A stretch of DNA of 64,000 nt, from contig JARWMV010000027.1 of assembly GCA_030998015.1 (NCBI GenBank), positions 124,001 to 188,000 of the forward strand, read 5' to 3'. Positions 1-12,605 of this stretch are shown piece by piece. The notes under the pieces were generated by a model. That model had not been told where the DNA came from, ran no database searches, and worked only from the letters and a program-made list of their open reading frames with translations. Within the stretch, counting starts at the first letter, position 1. Every line of letters starts with the position of its first letter. Made by a program: the position numbers and the translations under genes. Source of the stretch: Ceratorhiza oryzae-sativae (taxonomy: Eukaryota; Basidiomycota; Agaricomycetes; Cantharellales; Ceratobasidiaceae).

Positions 1-20
1 CGAGGGATCGTTGGGATTAT

Positions 21-280
21 TTAAGGATTTGTTCTTTGTGCCTTTGGCATACTAATTGAAACGTACTTTGGCACGCTCGACATCGGGCAAGAGACGAAGC
101 AAGTGCTCCACGGCCTTGGCAATGTGGGTCCGAGCTGGTGGCAGTATAATTTGTATTTGATAAATCACGGTGAATTTGCACATACCTGGGAAAATACCTG
201 CCATGGCGAGATTGATTATGAACAAGTGTGCAGAGCGAGGCGGGTTTGGTTTGGTTCAAGGGACCGAAATTGCAAATAGC
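21..280 (-). other. Short coding-like segment, unrecognised
   Basis: Read on the minus strand, about 40 codons from roughly 190 down to 62 look protein-like (an amphipathic stretch containing AVEHLLRLLPDVERAKVRF). They end at a TAG, and possible coding sequence continues beyond it. A GT-AG pair lies just upstream. It could be a 3' exon or remnant of a gene downstream of TF1. No family was recognised and the left edge of the window is too near to judge. Confidence 0.25.
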
Positions 281-422
281 CGCTGACAAGGCTCCGACAT
301 CCAGCGCTTATTTTGGTCACGCGCCAAAGGCAGTGCCCCATTTGGCTAGGGATCCCGCGCTTGCTCTGCGTTTTTCCCAATGTGTGTTTCAAATCGTTGT
401 CAATGTATAGCAGGATGTCGAA

Positions 423-2550
423 TTACGAGATTGGAAGCATGACGTTCCTCGACCGAACATAATCCTCCCAAATGACGGCCCTCCCGTCTCGCCCCGCTCC
501 ATGCCAAAGCTGGTTGAGCACAGGCACAAACTCCATACCCCGACACAGCCATACGCGCGTCTCGTGGAAACTCTCTAGCTTATCCTGGACAATCGCTCGC
601 TGGTTTTCGTATCGTGCTGCGAGACCAGCCTAGTGGGCGATAAACGGCATGTTGGCGAGATAACGGGGATAGGATTTACTTACGACAACACAGGGGATAA
701 AGAGATGAATATCAATCCAAGTGGATTTAATCGCGCCTATCAATCGAATCATTTGTCGAACCGACTCCTGGACCCGAATGTCATCGGAAGAAACGCAACA
801 CATGCCCTGTGCACAAAATCACTTCTTTGCAAGTGCATCGCAATGGAAGAAACCTACCATATAGATATAAATTAAAACCGTATGCCTCCAACACTCCTGG
901 AGCGCCAACCTCGAAACAACCTCGACCGACTCGTCACCCAAAATCTCATCGGCCCTTGGTTTCCACCTGAGCGTTTGTTTCTCCAAGACCTGCCAATCGT
1001 TGACATTCGGAATGCCAGGACATGAAGCTCTCCATGCACTGATCTGCACGATGTTCGCGATCCACTCTATGGGAACACCATGTACCCACTCAAGAGGCTC
1101 AGTATACGAATCTGAACCACTGCAGTCATACTCGAGCAGCGGAGGGAGGCCGAATATAAAAGTAGTCATTGTCTCATAAAAGACGAATCGTCGAACTTCA
1201 TATCGGAATGAGACAAGTGCGCGGCAGAGGGAAACGGCCAGGCTATTTTGTCGCTCGGACCAGAGGGATGAGTCGACCGCCACCAGTTGGAAGAATGTAG
1301 GGCGCAACCGACGAGAAGAGAGTAACCTGCGCTACTGCCGACAAGGATGAATTTGAGAAAAGCAATCTACACAATAAGATCAGTGAACACAATTGAGGCA
1401 AGTTATGAGCTACACACTTCTAGTAGGCCGCTAAGCCGATCCTCGAGCAGGCTAACTGGTGGGTTTCGACGCGGATAGGTTGTGGCCTCCTCATCGAACC
1501 TGTCCATCCAGTACATATAAGGCTGAACATCTTTGCCCCGTTCTTGTTCGTCAAGAGCCTTGAATACGTTGGCACCTAGATAGGCAGACCATATATACAT
1601 GCTATACTTTCGTATTCGAGATATTCTCGCATCTACATCGTGAGGCATTGGACGGAAAAAATCTACGAATCCTTCGTGTTTGGTCTAGCGAGCAATTAAG
1701 CAACATGTGTTGTCTCGACGAACCGCCTGTGCTTACATTCCTTCAAAATCCAGTTAAAATAACGTTCTTTTGTCGCCGCCTGTGTCTGAGAGAATTTGGA
1801 ATTGATAGCACAAGACTTGCATGACTTGAAGTAGATGCTTCATCAAAGGAGAGGATTCGAATGGGCGTAGAGCATGTGGATCAGAATGTTTGCGAGGTTG
1901 TGCAAGCTTGGATCGTGGCAGCACAGGACTCTCGAAATGGATCTGTGGCCATAAGTCATTGAAAGAGGTTTCGTCCGAGCTGCCCGATGTGAACGGGCAT
2001 TCGCTGGAGTAGGCATAGTCGAAGCGATGTGTGGACAAGTAAGACACCAAATCCATAACGGTAACCGTAGCCTGCGAGGATAGATGAGTTGATGGTGGGA
2101 AAGAATCAACAGCCATATCCGAATTGGACGAGTCGGAACAGTGAAGCTCGTCCGCCACGCCTGTGGGCTGAAGCAAGGCATGTTCATCAGACCACACATG
2201 ATAGAAGGCAGAGAAAGGCTTGCCTCGACCGACTCAGCCGGCGCCCTTGCTGACATAGTCTGATCTGACGATTTTGGCACGATCGGATGGAACACTGCCT
2301 TTACACCCCTCCATGTCTCTGGCGATTCGTGTGTTTCGCCCTCATCCTGCCCGAAAGCGTCATAGCCAAGGCAGTTGAACTTGGCTTTGACGCATCTTTC
2401 GCAAACGGTCTAGCTTTGTCGCACTTTTTACGCCTATCATGTAGTTCTACAGTCAAGGATAAGTATGCAGAAGATTGTGACTGGTGGGATTTACCTCTGA
2501 CGACATGTGAGGCAGCTTTGAGCACGCGGACCAGGTTTATGGGGAGACAT
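423..2550 (-). pseudogene. Zn2Cys6 transcription factor paralog TF1, frame broken
   Basis: Fungal binuclear zinc-cluster regulator, expected to act in the nucleus. The ATG at 2550 begins a first exon of 56 nt with the first cluster half (CLTCRQ). A 61-bp intron (2494-2434) follows, then RRKKCDKARP. The second half, with the pattern CERCVKAKFNC, is readable only in the next frame, so one base is missing beside a TTT run near 2410. Downstream exons match TF2: the block ending ECWRHTVLIYIYM (about 870-1300), the block GMCCVSSDDIRVQ with IPCVV (about 670-815) and the C-terminal block with FVPVLNQLWHGAG and WEDYV, stopping at 423. The middle and C-terminal parts resemble fungal-specific regulatory domains. 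It is either a true pseudogene or an intact gene with a homopolymer error; its paralog TF2 is intact at this point. Confidence 0.7.
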
Positions 2551-4650
2551 AGGTTGAGTGAAAAGGAACAAGAAAAATCGATCTGTCTAAATAAACCGCG
2601 ATGAATGCAAATAACGATATCGGCAACAGCCTGGTGGTGGTTGAGCACACTGAGTCACAGCAGTTGCACTGCCACATTACGAATTATGATATCATAGACT
2701 AACGCGGGGAGGGGCTTGGCGCATTAAACTATCGTAGCACGGGGTGAGCCCTGCGGAATATTTCCCCAGAGGTGTCTTTGAGAACCATAATTCTCATGTT
2801 TCGTCCCCCAGGATATCGGAAGTAACCAATGATATAGTCCTGCCGGGCTGTATACACCAACAGATTAGATGACTGACGATTTGATGCTTCCAGAAGAACA
2901 GAGCTCAGCAACCATCGCGAACCTCATTCAAGTCCACGCCGCGAACAGGTCGAACCTCCTATTTTTATCTTGCATTGGAACAAACAGTGATGGCGTTCAA
3001 GTAATATGTTCATTTCGGATATTTGGAGTTCACGCTGGGTGGGTATAGCTGGCATGTTGACTCGGGAGTAGGTCGAGGCGACTTAAGGAATGAATCTAGC
3101 GTTGTATTACTATGTCGCTGGGATGAACCGATCGGCCGCCGCCTCAGACCTGTCGTCCAACTTGGCGACCGAAAATGGAAAAACACGAGTGCAATGGGAT
3201 ATGAGCGACTCAAAGCGGAGGTGCAGGCAGAGAGGTGGCACACAATGCTGACGTAAAGAGAACATACGTCGCATAGCATCGTGCAAGATCTGAAGCCAAC
3301 TTAGGTTAGGTTAGACCATTCTAAAGTCTGGATGAAGTCACATTTCCTAATGATTGATTTCTATATTTTGTAATCCCTCCACCTTTAGGACAGTTTAGTT
3401 TAGCCAAGCTATGTGTTTAGATGTTCCGGAAAGCTATCCATTGATGAAGCGAAAGAGTGCTATGCCAAGCGATCCCAAGGAAAGAAGTGTAACCTAGACA
3501 TGACGTTGTTGCTTGTAATTCTGATTTCGCAACTTACGTGTGCTATTCACTCTGAAGTAGATTCAGGCGGCACTACTTCAAGTAATCCTGGCCACTTTCC
3601 TCGAATCTAAAAGATTGCCTCAGGAGGACCTTGGAGAGACTACTGTTACACTGTGGATTGAGATCGCATAGGCATTACTACACGCATCTACCGAGTGTGT
3701 CAGGTATGCCAATTTACTGGCCAACAGATTTGGACGAGTAAAACTGGTAGAGATCCCAAAGAGCTTCCGTCGCTAATGTACATCTGGCGATCTCATTGTG
3801 TAGCTAGAGGTAAAACTCGATTGGGGATTTTTTCAGCACTAGTCTTGCGGACAAACTACACAAATAACCAGCTCGACCTGGTCGCTTCGGGTTGGATGTT
3901 GAGGTATATGCGAGTCGAGTATACACTGCGTTTAGGAAAGTCAGAACCGCCATGGACGGGCGGCTTAGACTCTGAGCGTGAGGATCTCTTATAGCCAAAA
4001 CCCATCCAGGTAGGCGTGGGCGAAACGCTCCCAGGTGGCGCCAGCCGCACATCGGGGACTCCACCACCTCCCGCTCATATTCTTGCCAAGAGCGGGTCAC
4101 TTGGTTTACTGCTGTCCCCTTCTGTATCACTGACTTGCTCCGTGTTTGTGTTGGTTCCTTCTTCTGTCCCATTCGACCCTTGTGCTAGTTTAGGAATTCA
4201 AAATGTGTATGCAAAAAAAGGAGAGTAGCGTGCGCTGTGCGACCCTCCATGTCGGTCGAGTGTGTCAAGGGCTTCCTCCGCGGGATACGTCTCTCTGCTT
4301 CATCAACTATGTATAATGCGTAACTGTTCTTCAGCATACATTGGGGGGTTCCATACACAGAGAGCGAAGAAAAATACGATCAATTTTGGACCCATGCAAG
4401 ATGTGTCGGATTGCTCGACACACAACTTTTTTGGGGGTGATTCTGGCACAATATATATGCCTTCCTGAAGATTAATAGAGATATTTAGGACAAGGAAGCG
4501 AATGAATATTGTAGAATTTGAATGAAGTAGGGCATGGTTCGAACCACTGCTATTGATGGCAAGTCAAGCAGGAGCGGCCACTAACTGGGGTATGCCAAGT
4601 TGCATCTTTATGATTTCGATAACTTGGAATCATCAGCTGATAATGCGAAA
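2551..4650. other. Intergenic region, no gene recognised
   Basis: No convincing gene was found. Short open frames near 2729-3279 resemble no family I know. The stretch 3280-3430 is diverged but clearly related to 21890-22045 (shared order: rearranged taggtt/ctaaggtctggatga, then cctttaggacagttta-like sequence, then gtgtttagatgt). Together with the lectin and regulator paralogs, this shows that gene and intergenic DNA were duplicated as blocks. Confidence 0.5.
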
Positions 4651-6960
4651 CTAGGCGCAGGCTGGTGCCCATACAAACATGAGTCCATTAAGATGCTGGG
4701 AACTGAAATCGAGAGTCTCAGTGTGAATTACATCCGGATTTATCTCAACACACCTTTTCCCAACAATGGACCGTAGCCACATAGACGAGCCATCCATAGC
4801 GGCTGGTGCCTTTAATTTGAACGACCTTCCACTGCTCCGACCGTACTTTGAACTGGTTCTGTCTTTAAGAAGAGAAACGAGCTGGTCAGACTTACACCCG
4901 CAACTATGCATTTTTGGCGATTATACCTCGATTAGTCTGAAAGCACAGTTGCATGATTTTGGCGCCGTCGTGTCTCCCTGAAACGCTGTTGATGAATTCG
5001 CCTGCTTCTAGTTGAAAAGTGTCTTCCAGACCTCCAGTGCCGCCGTGAGGCCACGAAGGCGCTATGAAGGGTTTGCCATTGATTTCCCCCCTGTAAGTTA
5101 CCTGAAGAGTTTTGAATAAATCGCCGTCACAAAATCATCAAGTCCCTAAGTCCCAGCATACCTGAATGCTGTGGATGTAGGACCCACTTCTGACTCTAAT
5201 GCAGGATACATGGGCCGCGCACGAGTTTTTCAGGAGCTGCCAGTCACAGAAGGGTTCCCCCTCAGTTCCTCCTACGTAATCAGAACATATCTGCTCCTGA
5301 GTAGCATCGGGGGGTGCTAAATAATGGCGCCAAATCGTCTGGTTCACTAGGTCACTCGTGTGATTGACTATGACGAAGGAACTGACCTGCAATTTACAAA
5401 TAACCCCATGTCGCAGCTCGTGATCGTGTCTAATATAGGTTGAGAACCCAACAAGAACTCCACCGTGGCTTTGTAGGACGCTGGGTCGTCCACCGGTTCC
5501 GCCATAGTTCTGAGAAACCCTTCCCTTATTCGTCAAGAACTGAAGCGCACAGAGCCGCTCTTCGTCCGACCAGGCGAGTACTTCGATAATGAATTCATCT
5601 ACAGCATGGTTTTTAGGAAGCAATCATATGCTCCCTTCCTCTTGACAGACATTACCTTTACGCAAAGAAAAAGATTGTGCCTGTTTCTCACTAACTGCAC
5701 CATGTGGATGATACTGAGTCTCGTCCCAGTAATTGATGGAAAACGATTCCATAGTATCGCCAGAGTATAGTATCACTTCGCGAATCGTCTTCAAGGCGTG
5801 ACCACCTCCATCCACAAAGCGCTCCATGGGGCCGGCCCTAACGTCAGACTTGGGATCGTATGATGTAAGCTGCGCATACAGCTGCTCAATACGGATTCGA
5901 AGAGCGTCTGGTAGCAGTGAGGTCACAGGGACAACTGCAGATACCTCAATTTTTGCCCATCGCTCGAATGTCACTAGCAATTGTCAGTATATTCAGACAG
6001 TATTGGCCACGAAAATACCTGGCTTGAGTAGCCATGCTGCAACGTCTTCTGGTGCGATGTCTGTATCGCCACCCTGAATTCATGATAAATATCCGTGTTG
6101 ATAGTTACATGGGGAGATGATACCTGGGTCCGCATTCGGGCCGCTGGGAGTGCGGATATATCCTCAAGCCGAAGTTGGGAAGATAAGTCCAGGGACTAAG
6201 ATAGTTTATGATAAGTCTCTGAAAGTTTGAGAGATAAATCCCTACTTCGATCATATCGGAGCTACCGGTTGCGGTGACTGATGTGCCGAGGTCAATATTC
6301 TAGATGAAGGGCAGGCCATTATCAGTACTACTGCAAGATGATCATGCATGAGAGACTGTACCAATGCTATAACATCCCCCCTATTGATCTTCATTTTTCA
6401 ATCGAACCGCCGGTTTAGTGTACAAATAACAACTCACCACTTATCCAGGACCGTGTTGAATCCTTGGAAACGTTCGTAGTCTGTTGCCATTCCGAGTGCC
6501 CTTTCTACGTCAGCCACAAACTCTGAAGAAGCCACAAGACTCTCTAAAGGTATGCGAAGGTTAAGGCGTCGAATAGCGGCCGTGTGAGTAATCCAGGATC
6601 CTTCGCAAATCGGTTGATTTCGGCGCGAAATTCTTGATGCCACCCAAGGTACCGAGCTCCATGCACCTGCGCTAGGCCAACCATGATGTGTGTAGTTGGA
6701 ATCGTAGTCATTCTGAGTTCGAAGCGTCCCAGTTGTGATTTTCCCAGCTTGCTCATCCTCATTTTTCCAGAATAAGTTGCCTGACTCGCAGCTTGCGATT
6801 TGTAAGCTTGCTGTTCGAGGGCCCAGTTTATCATCAATGTGAACGCCGGTGAGAACTTGAAATCAAGCATGGCGTAAGTCTTCAGATGGATCGGAGTACA
6901 AGACTATCTGCTGCTCACGCTTGTGATTGCGCAGCTTACGTATCAAACACGATTCAGTTG
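4651..6960 (-). CDS. Jacalin-like multi-domain lectin L1
   Basis: Paralog of L2 and L3 with the same order of parts. An N-terminal block of about 110 residues carries DSNYTHHGW and ends FNTVLDKW; the short exon GDVI follows. Then come jacalin-like units: one around 5640-5980 (GGGHALKTIREV, later SFSINYWDE), one around 5400-5620 (ALQFLTNKGRVSQNYGGTGG) and one around 5150-5340 (YVGGTEGEPFCDW, then GSYIHSIQV). A last exon ends NGLMFVWAPACA at 4651. Jacalin folds bind carbohydrate through loops near the GG motif and the C-terminal strand. The N-terminal block may be a fungal MACPF-like fold, but I cannot confirm that. At least six small introns are needed. The 5' end is unresolved: no in-frame ATG is visible upstream of the first matched exon near 6910. 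Confidence 0.7.
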
Positions 6961-7339
6961 CCCAAACAATGATAATACCATTAGGAATGGCTTACAATAT
7001 CTCGAATATGGGGATTGATCAATTTGAGGGGCTCCATATGGCGTCACGAATTGTATTCGGGGACGAACTCGAAAGACAATCTAGTGGTCAGGGAATTGAT
7101 ACGTAGCCACTCCTGATTGATTGATAACCACACGTGATATGCTGAGGGAGCCACCACGTGGTTCGTCCTCCTGACCATGCTCTGTTTTTAGTACGCCGTT
7201 TGGCTGTTCGATCTCTGTCTACCGTTTCGCTTTTCTGTGCCACGCGTCGGCACGTTTTTATCTGCTGCTGTGTTAGACGAGTTCGAACGTTGTGTTCGTT
7301 TAAGTCGCTAAATATGTATCCCAAAAAAAGGAAGGAACC
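6961..7339. other. Spacer between L1 and the truncated LINE
   Basis: No gene recognised. It contains the upstream side of L1 and ends at the first copy of the LINE target duplication (7340-7355). Confidence 0.5.
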
Positions 7340-7355
7340 ACCACGTGACCTACGC

Positions 7356-8518
7356 TTTTTTTTTTTTTTTTGCATTCAATTTTTACGAGCTACATGAACA
7401 CATCGGTCAAACCGCTCGGGACACAGTCCGGGAAACAGGAAGGAGCAGCCCTAAGGGCGGGGAACATCAGCGAGGCAGGAGAAATAACAGGGGCATGTAC
7501 AGGGGGGGAAAAAAGTAGGGCCCGAAGGCAACGCGGACACGACGAACTAGATAGTAACCGAGTCGGTATAATTAACTTTACGGAACGCAGAAGTGAGTTT
7601 CAAGAAAGTGGCCATAACCCGAAGGCCCGAGATGGTGCCGAACAGGTCAGATAGAAGCAGAGGCTTGGAGGCCTTGCGTAGAATGTGACAGCGCGTGTCC
7701 CACAGTGTGCACTCCCTGAGCACGTGCGAGATCGTTTGCCTGGTCTGAAAATCACATTGACATTCTGCCATATTGCCCCCTGGTGGCGGTGACATGAGGT
7801 TGAAGCGGTTGTAGTAGTCACCAAAGAATCCATGTCCAAGGATGATCTGGATGAGGCGACAGTGTATGGCCCTTTCTCCTGTATACCCAGTATGGAACTT
7901 GTGAAGTTTCCAAGTCGGAGCACGATTGAGAGAGATCTGGACGTGATCAGAGTGGGGTTTGGACTTCCACCTATGTCCCCAGCAGGAAATGGCTCTAGAT
8001 TTAGCCCTAGCCTTGGCCCAAGCTATGGTGTGGCTGAATGGTGGAGTGGGTGTTAGAGAGGTCGCTTTGAGAGCTAGAGTGTCTGCGCGCTCATTGCCTG
8101 CAATCTTCGAATGACCTTTGACCCATTGGACTGTGATGGTGAGGTCTGGGTGGGTGCTTAGGAGGTCGTTGACTATGTTGCGGAAGATGATAGAGGCAGC
8201 TTGAGCTGTATGCATGGATAGGCTGGTGATAGTCTGGACCGCTGCAAGGTTGTCTGATGAAAAAAGCATGTGTTGGACTGGTGTGTTGTGGGATGGGTTG
8301 TTCACTAGAACCAACGCTCGCTTAGCAGCAATAGCCAGAGCCATCATTTCTGCATCATAGATGTCGGAGTGTTGTCCAAGACTTAGCAAGCCAGTAGTGA
8401 CCTCATCTCTAAACCTGGAGATGGTGAAGCCGCAGCCAACCTGTCAGACATTATGAAGGATGTGTCTAGACCCATCACTGAAAGCCAGGATAGATCCGTC
8501 TGATTGGGCTGTGCTGAA
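7356..8518 (-). mobile_element. 5'-truncated LINE, RNase H end only
   Basis: A minus-strand non-LTR retrotransposon tail. The open frame 7547-8389 encodes an RNase H-like domain (DAEMMALAIA, SSDNLAAV, VKGHSKIAGNERAD) followed by the C-terminal Cys/His knuckle (CQCDFQTRQTISHVLREC) typical of these elements. A T-run at 7356-7371 is the poly(A) tail on the minus strand. A perfect 16-bp target duplication, accacgtgacctacgc, flanks it at 7340-7355 and 8519-8534. Endonuclease and reverse transcriptase are missing, as expected from incomplete reverse transcription. Its tail type, poly(A), differs from the TCA tail of the large LINE, so it belongs to another family. Confidence 0.93.
7547..8389 (-). 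pseudogene. LINE ORF2 C-terminal fragment (RNase H)
   Basis: About 280 codons remain open. The RNase H active-site pattern is partly visible: an E in DAEMMALA, a D in SSDNLAAV and a D in NERADTLA. The first acidic residue would lie upstream of the truncation point. The C-terminal zinc-knuckle-like CxC...H...C follows. It has no start codon of its own and cannot make a complete reverse transcriptase. Confidence 0.9.
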
Positions 8519-8534
8519 ACCACGTGACCTACGC

Positions 8535-9426
8535 ATTTAGACAGGACACTCTCGAATAGATGTCAGGAATAAGGTTAGAGAGTATATGATATCTTGTATC
8601 CATAATAGATTACAAGGTCATTTCGATAGGATAGGACCTCGTTTTCGTGTGGCATTTTTGGTTTGTATTTAATTACCAATATATTCTAACTCGATACTCC
8701 ACGACATGCTTGTTTATCATGTGTTGTGTCTCTCCAAAGCCTATCACAAACGGGGTAAGTGCAAATAGCCCACGTGGCAGCTAGCTTTACTCAACATCTC
8801 GCGATAATTCGATTATTTTTGCCTATTTCGTACACTTTAAGGCTGATTTGCAGTAAGAAGTATAGGACATGTTACTGCGAGGGACTGGGTGATGGCACTT
8901 GGAGGCTCAAAAATCCGTTCAGTGACTTGAAATTCTAAGTGTCACACTTCCCCGGCGCTCGCGGTAATACATATCCATTCCATCAGCACTTGCACTGCAA
9001 AGCCAAGTAGATGTGCACTATCATGTGTTTACTGGGTACGCGCCACATTCCCTTTTGCCTTTGGCATCTATTCATGTAGCCATGTTGACAAAAGAAGTCT
9101 ATCCATTTTTTTTTTGGAATCAAGTATTATTTAGCGTCGTTGCGAGGCGAAGTCTTATGGTGCGACGTGCTACAGAGAGCAAGGGAGCCTGAGAAGATGC
9201 AAAGAAGAGACAACAGACGAACTGAGATGCGAGAGGCGGTACGGAATGCGAGAAGCTGTAGGTACAGGGCGGAGGACTAAATATACACTATTACACATTG
9301 AAAGCAAGAGCTACTACATATTGGAAAGAGAAACGACTATGTAAGGGAGCCCGAAAAGCGGCCGGTGGCCTTGACGTAGTCAAAGAGAGGACAAGAGGCC
9401 TCAGACGCGTAGAGAAGTCTATCCTG
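8535..9426. other. Intergenic region, no gene seen
   Basis: AT-rich spacer between the truncated LINE and the 3' end of TF2. No open frame, RNA gene or repeat could be supported. Confidence 0.5.
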
Positions 9427-11291
9427 CTATCCACCGCCATTTCCAAGGGGTAAAATTTCACATCTAGAAACGACATAATCTTCCCATGTCGTAGGACTCC
9501 CATTAGCACCTGCGCTGTGCCAGAGATGATCTAGGATAGGGACCATATCAACGGCAGGGACAAGCCAAATATGATCAACTCGGGCGGAGAATAGTTTGTT
9601 TCGCAATAATGCACGGTGTTTCTCCAACCGAGCTGCAATACCAGCCTGATAAGACAGTTAACATCAGGTCGGGGCTAGCAGGTGTATATAAATGCTCACA
9701 ATATAACATGGTACGAATACATGGGTTTCAAGAGATGATCCGGTTTCAAGGGTGCTCGCTAGTTGAGCGACCTGCCTTACTGCAGCTTCCACACGAGGAT
9801 CAGCAGAATTCACCATGCACATTCCCTGCCGGACCTTCGTTAGCTCACCGAAATAAGCTTGGGTCAAAGACATACCATGTAGAGATAAATTAAAGCGGAG
9901 TGCCGCCAGGCTTCGTATATTGCAAATCTGCCGACCATTTTGGATGGTTCATCAAGGTATTCGACTGATGGACGCCAGCGCTCAATCTGAGCTTGAACCT
10001 CCTGCCAAGTAGGAATTTGAGTGTCTGTTTGGCCTGTCCATTGGGATAATCTCCAGGCATTGATCGTTCCAAGGGATAAAAAAATATCCACAGGCCAGCC
10101 GTACACCGACTCAACGATGTGGGATGTGAGATGGGTTGGAAGATCGGCGTGATAAACCGTATCATATAGGACCAGTGGGGGAGTTGCAAACAGCATGGAG
10201 AACAAAGTGTCAAAAGACGCGAAGCGAGAGATGCCGTAACGCGGTGAGGCCAATGCCATGTGGAGTGAGATAGCAAAGTTAGGATGCTGAAGCTCGGGGG
10301 ACGAATTGGCCAATTCCAAGAACAAAAGACTGCTCCGTTTAAACAGAGAATATCCCAACTTCGTTTCCGATTCCAAAAGGGTGTAGAGTGAAAGCTATAG
10401 GATAGATGATTAGTAGTTGAACGAAACCCCGTATAGAAAAACTGCACTGACATCTTGACAACACATCAACCGAGTCTCAAGCGAGTTGCCGGCCGGGTTA
10501 GTGAGAGATTGATGGTGCAGTCGACGAATAAGCCCGCTGCAGTTTTCTTTTTTAGTCCCAATCGATATGTTTTCCATGACTCTTGCTCCGAGGTACATGG
10601 ACCAACGTGAGAGGCTGGAGTGTTGAAATAGCCGTACGATACCTTCTTGAATTGAAAAACGCAATGGTCGAAAAATTCGGTCTGCAAACGACATGTCTAG
10701 ATGATATAGCCTTCTGGCTCTGTTCCAAGGGTTGGGCTGCGCGTGATTGGATACGCTTACATCGCGGAACAATGAAATCCATAATATCAATCTGATTCGA
10801 CGGACCAACAGGCAGAATCTGGAGAAAGTTACTGCGAAAGTGCGTTAAGTATTCTGCGCCCAAGGGGCAATTGCGGCTGACAATTTCCCGAGGTGCTACT
10901 ACCTTCATAGGCATAGAATCAGTACATGTTACCTCCGATTACCAGCCATACAAACCCCTGGATCGCGGTTCACCGGCCCCAGCTGAATAGCCACCTCCTG
11001 CGACAAAGCGAACTGAGTTTGTGCCGCGGGAATCGCAAGCTCGTGCGTCCGTTTTCGTTGGTATGTAGATGCACAGAGTATATCCAGGTGGTCATAGCCA
11101 AGGCACTGAAATCTACCCTTGGTACATCGATCACAGGTTGGCTTCTTTTCGTCGCATTTCTTTCTCCTGGGTACACAGACGTAGAGGTTCGAGACGTAAA
11201 TCTAAGTTCGGGTGTGATGGTCAAGAAGAGCTGACCTTTGCTTGCACGTTAAGCACCCTCTTGCGGATCGACTCGGAACAAGCGAAGACAT
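9427..11291 (-). CDS. Zn2Cys6 transcription factor TF2
   Basis: Fungal zinc-cluster DNA-binding regulator. The ATG at 11291 starts a 56-nt exon ending in CLTCKQ; a 69-bp intron (11235-11167) interrupts the cluster, which resumes RRKKCDEKKPTCDRCTKGRF and then QC. All six cysteines have the standard spacing. Later exons include FADRIFRPLRFSIQEG (about 10680-10740), a long block ending EAWRHSALIYLYM (about 9880-10376), an intron with gtatgt donor at about 9878, then CMVNSADPRVEAA (about 9750-9830) and the C-terminal block with ILDHLWHSAG and WEDYVVSRC, stopping at 9427. It is a close paralog of TF1 and TF3. Its position between lectin genes L1 and L2 hints at local co-regulation, but nothing in the sequence proves that. 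The right-arm copy starts at 63142. Confidence 0.83.
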
Positions 11292-12605
11292 CTTCGCTGG
11301 TAGTGTTGAAGTTATTTATAAGTTAAGATCAGATTCTAAGCAACCCCGGCGTGCGGGAGGGATGGTTGTCAAACAAAGGGACACAACTCACACGTGATCG
11401 CACCGCCACGACGAACCCGTCGGAATAACCTCAGCTAATGGTCTCCACTCGTGGAGGCGCACGCAACGGGTTGGAGGTAACGTCCTACTAATTGATATAC
11501 TACCCAGGAAACAGAGGGAATGGGAAAACCCGGCGCTTCGCTCCAAGAAGGCTTGACTGAGACGCAAGCAGGACGGGCGGGCGGGCGGGCGAATACCCTG
11601 GGGGCAATTATAACAAGCAGGCCGACTGGTTGGGAGTCCGAGAGAGCTAAAACCTATATCGCCTCTATGGCGGCGTATGTTTAAACATTAGGCGCTTGAG
11701 TGTATTTGTTTATTTGCCAGCCACGTGAGTGAATGAGCATGATAATCGGCGATTAGTAGGCATCTAACATCTTAATATTTAAGCGCAGTGAGCCCCGCTC
11801 AGAGTGGCATAATGTGGCAAACGTACAGAATGGTGTATGTATTTGCTTTAATATATTGTTACGGATCAGCAAGGTGAGCTGTCATAGTGTTCAGTACAAA
11901 TCAACCAATTCGGACGGTGAAGATCATTAGCTAGGTAGCGACGCTGTCTTGTGTTGGTTTTGTCCAGTTCGCGGCTAGGTTCAGTCATGTAAGCGTGTCT
12001 CTTTTATTGTATCACACCGTGCTGTGGACTCATTGAAGGTGCATGGCACACAAACATTGAACACTGGCGCACGCCCCACGAATCGTCATGGTCAGCCGGT
12101 CCCCCACGTCGCGAGCACTTGAATACCAGTCAAGTGCGCCACCCTACCCTTAGCTACCAACATTGTGGTTAAGCAGTGCGAAGATAAAATCGGGAATGAC
12201 TTACGGTATCTGGAGTATGGAGGTCATTCGGTCTAGGTTATTACACATGTCGCATATAAGCATATTTCAAGCCACTAGACCCTGTCAGTGCCTGAAGCTG
12301 GCGAGACGTCGGGCCTAGTACCTGCTCCAAAGCTTGCTTAGACGTTTGGACCAAGTTCGCGTTAGTTAGGCCCTCAGCTTTCGGTCAAGTTGGAAAATCG
12401 CCACGCACCCACGTCTAATTGATCACCAGCCACATCTCATATGCTTAAACAGGCACTACGTTTACACGTTTGGACCATAATAATTTCGTGGTTCCTCGAA
12501 TTCTTGTTCTAATAAAGCACATTCAGGCTTTCATGCCTGACCACACTCATCGTGTATTTGAATTTGATTCAATGCTCTCAAACTTCACTAATAACACAAC
12601 CCGCT
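11292..12605. other. Spacer upstream of TF2 and downstream of L2
   Basis: No gene seen. It contains a short GGGC tandem run near 11573-11591 with four units, against three in the mirrored copy near 62850. This length difference is one of the few between the arms. The spacer includes the TF2 promoter side; no defined element could be assigned. Confidence 0.55.

Noticed and set aside
3300..3318. TTAGGTTAGGTTAG as an interstitial telomere repeat
   Set aside because: Fewer than three units and the unit is TTAGG(T), not the fungal TTAGGG; chance is a better explanation.
3772..4230. Overlapping open frames on both strands as a host gene
   Set aside because: No conserved motif, no paralog elsewhere in the window and no consistent splice pattern.
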